64,000 bases of DNA from Desulforhopalus singaporensis (GTDB lineage Bacteria > Desulfobacterota > Desulfobulbia > Desulfobulbales > Desulfocapsaceae): the NCBI RefSeq assembly GCF_900104445.1, contig NZ_FNJI01000002.1, forward strand, positions 1 through 64,000, read 5' to 3'. A program made the position numbers and the translations under genes. The notes beneath the pieces were generated by a model. It did not search any database and was not told the DNA's origin. It saw only the letters and a list, made by a program, of their open reading frames with translations. Below, in pieces: positions 10,641-19,281 of the stretch; the stretch's first letter is position 1; the number at the start of each line of letters is the position of its first letter.

Positions 10641-11864
10641 CTAATTGTTATAGGCGGTTTCCGAATGCTCGGTCGAATCCATCCCCTGGACCTCCGCCTC
10701 ACCTTCAAGACGCATCCCCATAAACGAATGGACAGCCTTGAAAAGCACCAGACTTACGACAAAAGTATAGACAACGACAACCACCACCCCCAGCACCTGG
10801 CTGCCAAGCTGACCTACCCCTCCGCCGTAAAAAAGACCGTCGGCGCCTGCCGGATTCACTTTCGTCGAAGCAAACAGGCCGAGACAGAGGGTGCCTACCA
10901 CCCCGCCGACACCATGGATTCCGACCACATCAAGAGAATCATCAAGCCCCAGTCTGGTTTTTGAATTTACCGCGACAAAACATACCACACCGGCAACACA
11001 GCCGACGGCAATGGCCGCATTGGGGGCGACAAAACCTGCAGTCGGGGTAATGGTCGCCAGCCCGGCTATCGCCCCCGACGCCGCCCCGAGAGTGGTCGCC
11101 TTGCCCTGGGTCACCCACTCCATCACCACCCACATAAACATTCCGGCCATCCCTCCAAGATGGGTTGCAACAAATGCTGTGGCCGCCACTTCGTCCGCGG
11201 CCATAGCCGAACCGCCGTTAAACCCGAACCATCCGAACCAGAGCAGGCCGGTGCCCATCATCGTCATGGGCAGATTGTGAGGCATAAAGCTGGTCCGGCC
11301 AAACCCCTTTCTGTTACCAAGTACGAGAACTCCGGCAAGAGCAGCAGCCCCGCATGTTGCATGAACAACAATACCGCCCGCAAAATCCAGAACTCCAAGA
11401 GCTCCAAGCCAGCCTCCCTTACCCCAAACCCAGTGACACACCGGATTGTAAACACATATCGCCCACAACAGCGAAAATACCAGAAAGGGAACAAACCTCA
11501 CCCGTTCGGCAAACGCGCCAGTTATCAGCGCAGGGGTTATTATGGCAAACATGCACTGATAGATCATAAACACTGTCTGCGGGACCGTCGTCGCATAGTC
11601 GGGACTGGGTGCGGTTGTGACCCCGCTGAGCGCAAACCAGGACAAATCCCCGACCAGTCCGCCGAGATCTGGACCAAAGGACATGGTATACCCGAGGTAG
11701 ACCCACTCAATCGATATCAGCGAAATAAGGACCAGGCTCTGCATAATAGTTCCGAGAACATTTTTTCCGCGCACCATGCCGCCATAAAAAAGAGCCAATC
11801 CAGGCGTCATAAGCAGGACCAGCCCCGCCGCCGCAAGAATAAATGCGGTATCCGCTTTATCCAT
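10641..11864 (-). CDS. amtB: Ammonium transporter
   Basis: 407 residues from ATG 11864, chosen because GGGAGGAGG precedes it and MDKADTAFILAAAGLVLLMT matches Amt starts. The upstream extension to 12011 is Gly/Arg-rich and non-conserved. Eleven membrane helices are expected. The pore histidines lie in VHATCGAAA and VVGIHGVGG; PGLALFYGGMVR and GFNGGSA are typical Amt motifs. It channels ammonium across the inner membrane and is blocked by PII. It precedes glnB by ~236 nt on the same strand, the reverse of the common glnK-amtB order. I see no cleavable signal peptide, which agrees with short bacterial forms. Confidence 0.95.
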   Translation of the reverse strand: MDKADTAFILAAAGLVLLMTPGLALFYGGMVRGKNVLGTIMQSLVLISLISIEWVYLGYTMSFGPDLGGLVGDLSWFALSGVTTAPSPDYATTVPQTVFMIYQCMFAIITPALITGAFAERVRFVPFLVFSLLWAICVYNPVCHWVWGKGGWLGALGVLDFAGGIVVHATCGAAALAGVLVLGNRKGFGRTSFMPHNLPMTMMGTGLLWFGWFGFNGGSAMAADEVAATAFVATHLGGMAGMFMWVVMEWVTQGKATTLGAASGAIAGLATITPTAGFVAPNAAIAVGCVAGVVCFVAVNSKTRLGLDDSLDVVGIHGVGGVVGTLCLGLFASTKVNPAGADGLFYGGGVGQLGSQVLGVVVVVVYTFVVSLVLFKAVHSFMGMRLEGEAEVQGMDSTEHSETAYNN

Positions 11865-12196
11865 AACCTCCTCCCTTATCTGTTCATTCACCCAGACGCA
11901 ACCGCCCCGGCCGCCTCCTCCCCGCCAGCCAGGCCTATCACCCTCCACAGGACTTGTCGCAAAACAAGCCGTCGCGACATCGCCACCGGCCATATCGAAA
12001 CAAAAATACATTTACGTTATTTTTAATCATTTTTCATTACATTTTTGTACTTTATGTATGTTTTTTTCTGAGCGGCCCTACCGTTTTTGCCGAAAACCGG
12101 ATTTACTTTTAGTAGAATTCCGAATAAATTCAGGCCAAAATCAGGTAAGCGCAAAATATTATTGCCGGCAAAAAAACCGGACCAGACAGGGAAACT
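11865..12196. other. Divergent intergenic region between amtB and mtnA
   Basis: 332 bp. The part next to amtB is GC-rich and would be leader sequence. The middle (about 12005-12070) is strongly AT-rich with T-runs and is the likely promoter zone for both genes. I looked for a sigma-54 site (GG then GC ten bases apart within TGGC/TTGC) for amtB and found no convincing match. Confidence 0.4.
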
Positions 12197-13327
12197 ATGA
12201 AAATAAACGGCACCCACCACAGAACAATATGGCCCGACCCTGCAAACAAAGAGGAAATCTGCATTCTTGACCAGCGGCTGCTCCCGCACAGGATCGTTAT
12301 CGAGAAACTGCGCGATCCCGAAGACGCGATAACGGCAATTTCCGACATGTATGTACGAGGGGCTGGACTCATCGGTGCAACCGCCGGTTTCGGCATGTAC
12401 CTGGCCGCCCTGAAAGCACCGGAATCCGGCTTCAGCTCATTTATGAACCAATACAGTGACGCGCTGGGCAACAGCCGCCCCACCGCCAGAAACCTCAAGT
12501 GGGCGATCGAGCGGGTCAACCGGGAGATCGACAAGGTTCAGACTGTTGGCGAAAAAAGAGAGAAGGCTTTTGCAACCGGTTGCGAAATAGCCGATGAAGA
12601 CGCCCTGTTCTGCAGGAAAATAGGCGAACACGGCGTGGCGCTGATAGCCGAGATCAGCCGCAGGAAAAATGGAGAGCCGGTCAATATTCTCACCCACTGC
12701 AACGCCGGCTGGCTCGCTTTTGTCGATTACGGAAGCGCCACCGCCCCCATCTACGCGGCAAGGGATGCAGGTATCGATATTCACGTGTGGGTGGATGAAA
12801 CAAGACCCTGGAACCAGGGAGCACGGCTTACCGCCTGGGAGCTTCAGCAGGAAGGAATCCCCAACACCCTCATCTGCGACAACACCGGAGGCCATCTCAT
12901 GCAGCACGGGCTGGTCGACATGGTACTTGTCGGCAGCGACAGGACAACCCACACCGGAGATGTGGCCAACAAAATCGGCACCTACCTGAAAGCGGTGGCG
13001 GCACGGGACAACGGGATACCTTTTTATGCCGCACTGCCTTCGTCAACTTTCGACTGGAATATTGACAACGGATTTGATATCCCAATAGAACAACGTTCGG
13101 AAAACGAAGTCACCCAGGTGATGGGGCTCGACGCGACCGGCGCGATGAGCAACGTGACGCTTTGCGCACCCGGAACCAAAGCCGCCAATTATGGTTTCGA
13201 CATAACCCCCTCCCGCCTGGTCTCCGGCCTCATAACCGAACGCGGAGTTGTCGATGCGAACAGGGACGCAATCCACAAACTCTATCCTGAAGGGGCTGGA
13301 ACAGGAAAAAGCGAATTCCAGGCATAA
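12197..13327 (+). CDS. mtnA: MtnA-like sugar-phosphate isomerase (methylthioribose-1-phosphate isomerase family)
   Basis: 376 residues of the eIF2B-alpha/MtnA fold. MtnA converts 5-methylthioribose-1-phosphate to the ribulose form. Motifs: DMYVRGAGLIGATAGFG (usual IRGAPAIG), catalytic cysteine in THCNAGWLA, WVDETRPWNQGARLTAWEL, and catalytic aspartate in LVGSDRTTHTGDVANKIGTY. Residues around the cysteine (GWLAF instead of GALAT) and VRGAGL differ from the commonest form, so a related substrate such as 5-deoxyribose-1-phosphate is possible. AGGG lies 6 nt before the ATG. No other methionine-salvage gene is near. It is divergent from amtB, with pilZ 75 nt downstream. Confidence 0.85.
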   Translation: MKINGTHHRTIWPDPANKEEICILDQRLLPHRIVIEKLRDPEDAITAISDMYVRGAGLIGATAGFGMYLAALKAPESGFSSFMNQYSDALGNSRPTARNLKWAIERVNREIDKVQTVGEKREKAFATGCEIADEDALFCRKIGEHGVALIAEISRRKNGEPVNILTHCNAGWLAFVDYGSATAPIYAARDAGIDIHVWVDETRPWNQGARLTAWELQQEGIPNTLICDNTGGHLMQHGLVDMVLVGSDRTTHTGDVANKIGTYLKAVAARDNGIPFYAALPSSTFDWNIDNGFDIPIEQRSENEVTQVMGLDATGAMSNVTLCAPGTKAANYGFDITPSRLVSGLITERGVVDANRDAIHKLYPEGAGTGKSEFQA

Positions 13328-13402
13328 CAAAAAAAACAGGCGAACTGCAGGCCGCACCTACCGCCGCCGGGGGCATACTCACATAATGGAGAAAGCAGAC
13401 AG

Positions 13403-13753
13403 ATGAGCATACAAGAGAGAAGAAGATATGTAAGATACGACATCCTCCACCTGCTCGACTACATACTTTATGACAGCGACGGAAACCCCGGCCCCTATTC
13501 CATGGGCCGAACCCTCGACGTATCCCTGGACGGAATCAAGCTGGAAACGCAGCAACTGGTCAATTCCGGCACGATCATACGCATCACCATCGGCCTTAAA
13601 AACGACCTTATCGAAATAGAAGGCATAGTCACCCACGCCTCGAAGTCGGCTGGAACCTATGCCGCGGGCGTCGTCTTTTCCAAAGTATCCCAGCAAGCGC
13701 GGGAAACGCTGAAAAAATATATCGAGGCGTTCAGTGCGCAAAAAAAAGAATAG
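13403..13753 (+). CDS. Small PilZ-domain protein (putative c-di-GMP receptor)
   Basis: 116 residues, essentially one PilZ domain. The N-terminal RRRYVRYDI supplies the RxxxR motif and DVSLDGIKL the (D/N)xSxxG motif; both are the residues that bind cyclic di-GMP. The rest is the beta-barrel and a C-terminal helix (ARETLKKYIEAF). No membrane segment or enzymatic domain. It follows mtnA by 75 nt and is convergent with manC. A second PilZ gene lies at 18745-19125, so two such proteins bracket the sugar-nucleotide genes. This suggests, but does not prove, a role in exopolysaccharide or surface control. Confidence 0.85.
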   Translation: MSIQERRRYVRYDILHLLDYILYDSDGNPGPYSMGRTLDVSLDGIKLETQQLVNSGTIIRITIGLKNDLIEIEGIVTHASKSAGTYAAGVVFSKVSQQARETLKKYIEAFSAQKKE

Positions 13754-13874
13754 TTTTTTACAAACCATGACCGGCAACCAGCGGCGCGGCTTCATCTACC
13801 GATAGTAGTATTGGTTAAACCCAGGCCACCTGCCGACCAGGAAAACAGACATGCCGGCCTTGGGCCGTGCTCAC

Positions 13875-13896
13875 GTTGCGCCGGACCCGGCGCAAC
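13875..13896. terminator. GC-rich hairpin between convergent pilZ and manC
   Basis: Perfect 9-bp arms GTTGCGCCG / CGGCGCAAC around a GACC loop. It lies downstream of both genes, 12 nt past the manC stop. There is no clear T-run on either side, so it may be a weak or factor-assisted terminator or only an RNA-stabilising hairpin. Confidence 0.5.
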
Positions 13897-13907
13897 GCCT
13901 TCTATTA

Positions 13908-15317
13908 TTACCCATCTTCTCGTCCGTAGACGTCATCGAAACGGACGATATCATCCTCGCCAAGATAGGTCCCGTTCTGCACCTCGATCAGTTCAAGCTC
14001 GATAACTCCGGGGTTCTCCAGCCGATGCATCGAGCCGGCCGGGATGTACGTTGACTGATTTTCATGAAGAAGCGTCACCTTCTCACCGTTTGTCACCCTG
14101 GCTGTTCCGCATACCACGACCCAGTGTTCACTGCGGTGATGATGCATCTGCAAAGAGAGCTTTGCGCCTGGATTGACCGTTATACGCTTTATCTGAAACC
14201 GCGGCTGCTGTTCAAGGACGGTGTAGCTCCCCCAGGGCCGATACACGGTGGTGTGTACACTGAACTCTTTTCGTTGTTCCTTTTTTAACCTCGCGGTAAT
14301 TTTTTTCACATCCTGGGAGCATGACAGGGGAGAAACCAGGACGGCATCGGCAGTTTCGACCACCAGGGTGTTTTCAAGGCCCACTGCGGCAACCAGTTTT
14401 TTCTCCGACCTGACCAGACAGTTGCGGCTGTCATCAAGGATCACATCGCCGCTGGTCACGTTGCCGTTTTCATCCTTTTCCTGCACCTGCCACAACGCCT
14501 GCCATGAACCGACATCGCTCCAGCCGAGATCAGCAGCGACCACGACCGCCTTTGCGGTCTTCTCCATCAAGGCGTAATCTATGGAATCGCTCGGGCAGCT
14601 TGTCATGGCTTTTTTATCGAAGCGAAAGAAACTTCCGTCAACCCCTCCTGCCTGCACCGCCTCACCCATGGCACTGAAAATCTCGGGGGCGTGCAGCTGC
14701 ATCTCATCGAGCAGGGCCGACAGGGTAAAGGCGAACATTCCGCTGTTCCAGAAGTAGTTGCCGCTGGCGACATAGTCTCCAGCTGTCTTGAGGTCGGGTT
14801 TTTCCTTAAAGGAAACGACCTCGCACCCCGTTCCCTTTTCAATATAGCCGTATCCCGTTTCCGGTTGGGTAGGTTCAACCCCAAACGTCACGATTGACCC
14901 TTCCAGCGCAAGCAGCCGTGCCCGGCTGACCGCCTCGACAAAAGCTTCGGTATCGCTGACAACATGGTCGGCAGGCAGGACCAGCAGCACCACATCTTCG
15001 CCGATGGACTTGCAGTAATGAGCGGCCCCGCAGATTGCGGGCGCGGTGTTCTTGCCCATCGGCTCCAGTAATATTGCAAACGACTGAAAACAGTCAAGCA
15101 TCTCAATCTGTGCCAGAGTGGTAAACCGATGCTCCTCCCCCGCCACCACAACCGGCGAAAGCATGCCAGGCAGTTCGGCAACCCGCAGCAGCGTAGTCTG
15201 CAGCAGCGACTTATCCCCGACCAGGCTGAGCAGCTGCTTTGGGTACTTTTCTCTCGACAGCGGCCAGAGTCTTGAGCCAACGCCACCTGCCAGTATTACC
15301 GGCTGTATCTTAACCAT
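13908..15317 (-). CDS. manC: Mannose-1-phosphate guanylyltransferase / mannose-6-phosphate isomerase
   Basis: 469 residues, the usual length of bifunctional ManC/AlgA enzymes. The N-terminal nucleotidyltransferase begins QPVILAGGVGSRLWPLSREK and includes FKEKPD and NSGMFAF. The C-terminal ~110 residues are the type II isomerase cupin (YRPWGSYTVLEQ, RFQIKRITVNPGAKLSLQMH, with HHRSEHWVVV as the metal site). The enzyme makes GDP-mannose from mannose-1-phosphate and GTP and can supply mannose-6-phosphate from fructose-6-phosphate. It lies 100 nt downstream of manB on the same strand, so the two form an operon for GDP-mannose, a precursor for polysaccharide. Confidence 0.95.
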   Translation of the reverse strand: MVKIQPVILAGGVGSRLWPLSREKYPKQLLSLVGDKSLLQTTLLRVAELPGMLSPVVVAGEEHRFTTLAQIEMLDCFQSFAILLEPMGKNTAPAICGAAHYCKSIGEDVVLLVLPADHVVSDTEAFVEAVSRARLLALEGSIVTFGVEPTQPETGYGYIEKGTGCEVVSFKEKPDLKTAGDYVASGNYFWNSGMFAFTLSALLDEMQLHAPEIFSAMGEAVQAGGVDGSFFRFDKKAMTSCPSDSIDYALMEKTAKAVVVAADLGWSDVGSWQALWQVQEKDENGNVTSGDVILDDSRNCLVRSEKKLVAAVGLENTLVVETADAVLVSPLSCSQDVKKITARLKKEQRKEFSVHTTVYRPWGSYTVLEQQPRFQIKRITVNPGAKLSLQMHHHRSEHWVVVCGTARVTNGEKVTLLHENQSTYIPAGSMHRLENPGVIELELIEVQNGTYLGEDDIVRFDDVYGREDG

Positions 15318-15417
15318 GGTATCCTCTTTTCAATTTCTTCCACAATATATCAACGTGTTTCAGGACTACCCCCGGCAGGGGCCAGCACCTGAACAACGCC
15401 TCCTTTTTACAAGGGTA

Positions 15418-16791
15418 TTACACTTCTTTGGTATGGCGAATAATTCCGAGCAACTCTGCAGTCTTTTCCTTCAAAAGAGTAGAGTTTCCTCTTGTTTCTA
15501 CATTCAGCCGCAACAACGGCTCGGTGTTTGATTTCCTGATGTTAAAGCGAAAATCATCAAACGAAACCGAGAGTCCATCGGTAAAATCGAGTTCCCCCTC
15601 TCCGTATCTCTTTTTAATATCGGCGATAACCCGGTCGGGATCCTTGACCCTGCTGTTGATCTCGCCTGAAACCGGATAGGCGCTTATCCTGTCGGCAACC
15701 AGCGAGGACAACTTCCGGCCGGTGCGGGAAAGCAGCGAGGCCACCACGAGCCAGGGGATCATGCCGGAATCACAAAAACCAAAATCACGGAAATAGTGAT
15801 GGGCGGACATCTCCCCGCCGTAGATCGCATTTTCCATACGCATGCGTTCCTTAATAAAGGCATGTCCGGTCCTGGTCATGACGCAATTGCCGCCTGCGCG
15901 CGTCACCTGTTCCTGTGTACTCCACGTAAGCCGCGGATCATAGAGTATAGTGGCGCCGACCTCTTTTTTCAGCATTTCAAGCGCCAGCAGGCCGACAATA
16001 TAATACCCTTCGATGAAATTTCCCTTTTCATCCCAGAAAAAACAGCGATCGAAATCACCATCCCAGCCAATTGCGAAATCGGCACCGTGCTTCACTACCG
16101 CCTCAGCGGTCTGGTTGCGATTTTCAATCAGCAGCGGGTTAGGTACTCCGTTTGGAAAGGTTCCGTCGGGCCTATGGTGCAGCTTGACAAAGGTGAAAGG
16201 CAACGATTTTTCCAGCAGATCGATAACAGGACCGGCACAGCCGTTGCCACCGTTGGCCACTATTTTCAATGGCTTCAGTTCATCCAGATCAACATATCCC
16301 AGAAGATGATCCACATAGCTGGCCTTGTTGTTCGTTTGGCTGTATTTACCCCGCTGCACCGCCGGGCCGGGCAGCCGGCAACCAGTAATCATTGCCGCCA
16401 TCTCCTGTAGACCGGACTCGCCGGTAACCGGCCGCGCCCCTCTGGTCACAAACTTCATGCCGTTGTAATCGGCAGGATTATGACTGGCGGTAACGATCAC
16501 CCCGCCGTCGACGCCGTTTTTTTCAAGACTGAAGGCGCCGTGATAAATCTCTTCGGTGCCGCACACCCCCAAATCGAGCACATCCACCCCCACATCGAGC
16601 AAACCTTCAACCAGGGCGCGGCATAGCGATTCGCCTGAAAGCCTGATATCGCGACCCACAACCACCTTCTTCAGATTGTAGAGCGCACCAAAGCTGATAC
16701 CTATCTTCCTGGCAAGATCCTCATTGAGTTCTTCAGGAACTTTTCCCCTTATATCATAGGCTTTGAAACATGGAAGAGATGTGTTAACCAT
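15418..16791 (-). CDS. manB: Phosphomannomutase / phosphoglucomutase
   Basis: 457 residues of the alpha-D-phosphohexomutase family (AlgC/ManB type). The four domains are marked by FKAYDIRGKVP at the start, the phosphoserine loop VTASHNPADYNG, the Mg-binding loop GWDGDFDRCF, the sugar-specificity loop GGEMSAHHYF, and the phosphate-binding loop RKSNTEPLLRLNVE near the end. It converts mannose-6-phosphate to mannose-1-phosphate, feeding ManC immediately downstream. The GEMSAHHYF loop is typical of enzymes that accept mannose and glucose phosphates. It is divergent from rmlA across 138 bp. Confidence 0.95.
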   Translation of the reverse strand: MVNTSLPCFKAYDIRGKVPEELNEDLARKIGISFGALYNLKKVVVGRDIRLSGESLCRALVEGLLDVGVDVLDLGVCGTEEIYHGAFSLEKNGVDGGVIVTASHNPADYNGMKFVTRGARPVTGESGLQEMAAMITGCRLPGPAVQRGKYSQTNNKASYVDHLLGYVDLDELKPLKIVANGGNGCAGPVIDLLEKSLPFTFVKLHHRPDGTFPNGVPNPLLIENRNQTAEAVVKHGADFAIGWDGDFDRCFFWDEKGNFIEGYYIVGLLALEMLKKEVGATILYDPRLTWSTQEQVTRAGGNCVMTRTGHAFIKERMRMENAIYGGEMSAHHYFRDFGFCDSGMIPWLVVASLLSRTGRKLSSLVADRISAYPVSGEINSRVKDPDRVIADIKKRYGEGELDFTDGLSVSFDDFRFNIRKSNTEPLLRLNVETRGNSTLLKEKTAELLGIIRHTKEV

Positions 16792-16929
16792 TTTTTGTTT
16801 TCCTTTTGAGCACCGCTCCGTTATATTTGTGTCTTCGTTTTCACTTTCACAAACTCCAGATTGTAAAAAATTAGCCGGCTGACGGCAACATTCAATACAA
16901 CAGATTTCCTTTTTTTCTAACCGCTTATC

Positions 16930-17811
16930 ATGAAAGGCATCATACTTGCCGGAGGCTCCGGTACAAGACTCTACCCGTTAACCAAGGTCATCAGCAAACA
17001 GATGATTCCCGTTTACGACAAACCGATGATCTACTACCCCCTGTCGGTTCTCATGATCGCGGGAATAAAGGAAATCCTGATAATATCGACCCCCCACGAC
17101 CTGCCTCATTTCCAGGAGCTGTTCGGCGACGGATCTCATCTGGGCCTTTCCATCGACTACGCGATACAGGAAAAACCCGAGGGGCTGGCCCAGGCTTTTC
17201 TTATCGGCAAGAATTTTATCGGGACCGACAGCGTTTGTCTTATTCTCGGCGACAACATTTTTTTCGGCCCGGGCTTTTCAAAAATTTTGAGGGAATCAAC
17301 CGCTCTTGATGAGGGCGGGCTTATCTTCGGCTATCTGGTAAAAGACCCTGAACGTTACGGTGTGGTGGAGTTTGATGCATGCCGGAACGTTATCGGCATT
17401 GAAGAAAAACCGACCAAACCCAAGTCAAAGTATGCAGTGCCGGGGCTCTATTTCTACGACAACGATGTTGTCGCCATAGCGGAGCAGGTTACCCCGTCTC
17501 CGAGGGGCGAGCTCGAAATCACCGATGTAAACAACGAATACCTGAGACGCAGCAAACTCAGGGTTGAACCGCTGGGCCGCGGATTCTGCTGGCTCGATAC
17601 CGGAACCCATGAATCGCTGCAGCAGGCTTCAAGTTATATCCAGGCGGTCCAGGAGAGACAGGGACTGAAGGTGGCCTGTATCGAAGAGATAGCCTACGAA
17701 CTTGGCTACATTACCCTGGATGAGCTGGCAAACCTGGCAACGGACATGCTGAAAAACCAATACGGCCAATACATAGCCGACATCGTTGCCGAAAAAAAGA
17801 TGGCGCCATAA
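16930..17811 (+). CDS. rmlA: Glucose-1-phosphate thymidylyltransferase
   Basis: 293 residues. It begins [20 protein letters not shown], the nucleotide-binding signature of RmlA/RfbA. Further motifs are [39 protein letters not shown] and [15 protein letters not shown]. It makes dTDP-glucose, the first step to dTDP-L-rhamnose and related deoxysugars, and is usually feedback-inhibited by dTDP-rhamnose. rmlD follows after 13 nt, but the middle enzymes RmlB and RmlC are not in the window and must be elsewhere if the pathway is complete. Confidence 0.96.
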   Translation: MKGIILAGGSGTRLYPLTKVISKQMIPVYDKPMIYYPLSVLMIAGIKEILIISTPHDLPHFQELFGDGSHLGLSIDYAIQEKPEGLAQAFLIGKNFIGTDSVCLILGDNIFFGPGFSKILRESTALDEGGLIFGYLVKDPERYGVVEFDACRNVIGIEEKPTKPKSKYAVPGLYFYDNDVVAIAEQVTPSPRGELEITDVNNEYLRRSKLRVEPLGRGFCWLDTGTHESLQQASSYIQAVQERQGLKVACIEEIAYELGYITLDELANLATDMLKNQYGQYIADIVAEKKMAP

Positions 17812-17824
17812 GGGAGTCCTTACA

Positions 17825-18706
17825 ATGAAAATATTGATAATCGGTGCCAACGGCCAACTTGGCTCAGACTGCTGTTCACTGTTTGCAGGAGACAACGAAA
17901 TCGTCGGCTGCGATATTCCGGAGGTAGACATCGGCAGCCGCGCAAGCATCGACCGCTGTCTGGATGAAAACCGTCCGGAGGCGGTCATCAACTGTGCCGC
18001 CTATACCGCGGTCGACAAGTGTGAATCAGAGTCCGAACTTGCCTGGGAGATAAACGCCAGGGGGCCGGAACATCTCGCCAAGGCGGTGCAGCGGCACAAT
18101 GCCAGGCTGATCCACGTCTCCACCGACTACGTCTTCGACGGGGCGAAGCGTGTCCCCGACCATTACCTCGAGTCAGACACCACCAACCCGCTTTCAGTGT
18201 ATGGCAAAAGCAAGCTTGCCGGGGAACAGTCGGTACAACAATACTGCGCCAACCACCTGATCCTGAGAACAGCATGGCTCTATTCCGCCACCGGCGGAAA
18301 TTTTCTCAAGACGATGCTGAGGCTTGCTGTTTCCGACCCGGACCGCGAACTCAGGGTGGTAGACGACCAGTTCGGCTCACTCACATGGTCCTACACTCTG
18401 GCCAGACAGATCGGCAAACTGCTCGACACCGATATTACCGGCATAGCCCACGCCACGTCTGAAGGATACTCCAGCTGGTATGAAGCGGCTCGCTATTTCC
18501 TTGAAAAGATGGAGATCGACTGTTCTATCCATCCCTGCACAACGTCAGAATACCCTACCGCTGCGCACCGTCCGGCAAACTCAATTCTTGAGAATAAGGT
18601 ATTAAAGGATGCCGGCCTCTCACTTTTCACAACGTGGCAGGAGGAACTCGAAATTTTTGTCGAGAAATTCCGCGAAGATCTGCTTGCAGAAGCACGGCCC
18701 CGGTAG
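17825..18706 (+). CDS. rmlD: dTDP-4-dehydrorhamnose reductase
   Basis: 293 residues from ATG 17825, preceded by AGGGAG; a longer ORF start inside rmlA is not conserved. Short-chain dehydrogenase fold: Rossmann motif MKILIIGANGQLGSD, VINCAAYTAVDKCESE, the catalytic region STDYVFDG...PLSVYGKSKLAGE (Tyr and Lys of YxxxK in YGKSK), and LRTAWLYS. It reduces dTDP-4-keto-rhamnose with NAD(P)H to dTDP-L-rhamnose. It is in an operon with rmlA. In other organisms rmlB and rmlC would normally sit between these two; their absence is notable. Confidence 0.95.
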   Translation: MKILIIGANGQLGSDCCSLFAGDNEIVGCDIPEVDIGSRASIDRCLDENRPEAVINCAAYTAVDKCESESELAWEINARGPEHLAKAVQRHNARLIHVSTDYVFDGAKRVPDHYLESDTTNPLSVYGKSKLAGEQSVQQYCANHLILRTAWLYSATGGNFLKTMLRLAVSDPDRELRVVDDQFGSLTWSYTLARQIGKLLDTDITGIAHATSEGYSSWYEAARYFLEKMEIDCSIHPCTTSEYPTAAHRPANSILENKVLKDAGLSLFTTWQEELEIFVEKFREDLLAEARPR

Positions 18707-18744
18707 GCAGGAAGAGAGGGTGGTAAGGCTGGTAACAGCCCCCT

Positions 18745-19125
18745 TCACGGTGCAGATTTCCGGTAACTGAAATCCCTGATAAGATTGCTGATAAGAGTGG
18801 TGGAGCGTGAACAGAGCCCTTTGATCTGGAATCCGGCCTGATAAAAACCGGCATTTTCATCTGCAATACACCACCTGCTGGTCGCATCGATAATGATCTC
18901 GTTTCTATCCTTCAACGGACTCGGCAACCGCATGCGCAGGCGATATTTTCGATCGAGCTCAACCGGACTTTCACAGAGGAGTTTTAATCCTTTTTCAGAG
19001 ATATCAAGCAGATGACCGAGAATTCTGCAGCTCATACCGTCAAATACCCGGAGATAGAACACAAGATAGCAGCGGTCCAGACCACGTAGATCCCGGTTGT
19101 ATGATCCTGTTGCACGAGATGACAT
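18745..19125 (-). CDS. Second small PilZ-domain protein
   Basis: 126 residues. The (D/N)xSxxG motif is present as LLDISEKGLKLL, followed by PilZ-like strands (YRLRMRLPSP, then IIDATSRWCI and FYQAGFQIKGL). The N-terminal arginine motif is less clear than in the 13403-13753 protein: only a spaced R...R around NRDLRGLDRCY is seen, so c-di-GMP binding is less certain. It is convergent with rmlD (38 nt). Upstream genes on the same strand are UPF0280 and cvpA, with a 156-nt gap, so it is probably transcribed on its own. Confidence 0.75.
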   Translation of the reverse strand: MSSRATGSYNRDLRGLDRCYLVFYLRVFDGMSCRILGHLLDISEKGLKLLCESPVELDRKYRLRMRLPSPLKDRNEIIIDATSRWCIADENAGFYQAGFQIKGLCSRSTTLISNLIRDFSYRKSAP

Positions 19126-19281
19126 GAACTACCTCCTGCACCTGAAATTTCTCTGATATGGTTAGTGCATGGGCATCGCACCCTGATACCCTAGCTCCAG
19201 TATACCCCAATTTCGCCCAACTATCCAATTGGTTGGAGCAACCGGTTTTTCTGAATACATATTGGCATCTCTTGCAATATG

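Noticed and set aside
11160-12026. 288-codon plus-strand ORF across amtB and its leader
   Set aside because: Antisense to AmtB; composition (Arg/Pro/His-rich) is that of a shadow frame.
18707-18744. Possible riboswitch or leader between rmlD and the second PilZ gene
   Set aside because: The genes are convergent here, so a leader element makes no sense; no conserved riboswitch core was recognised.
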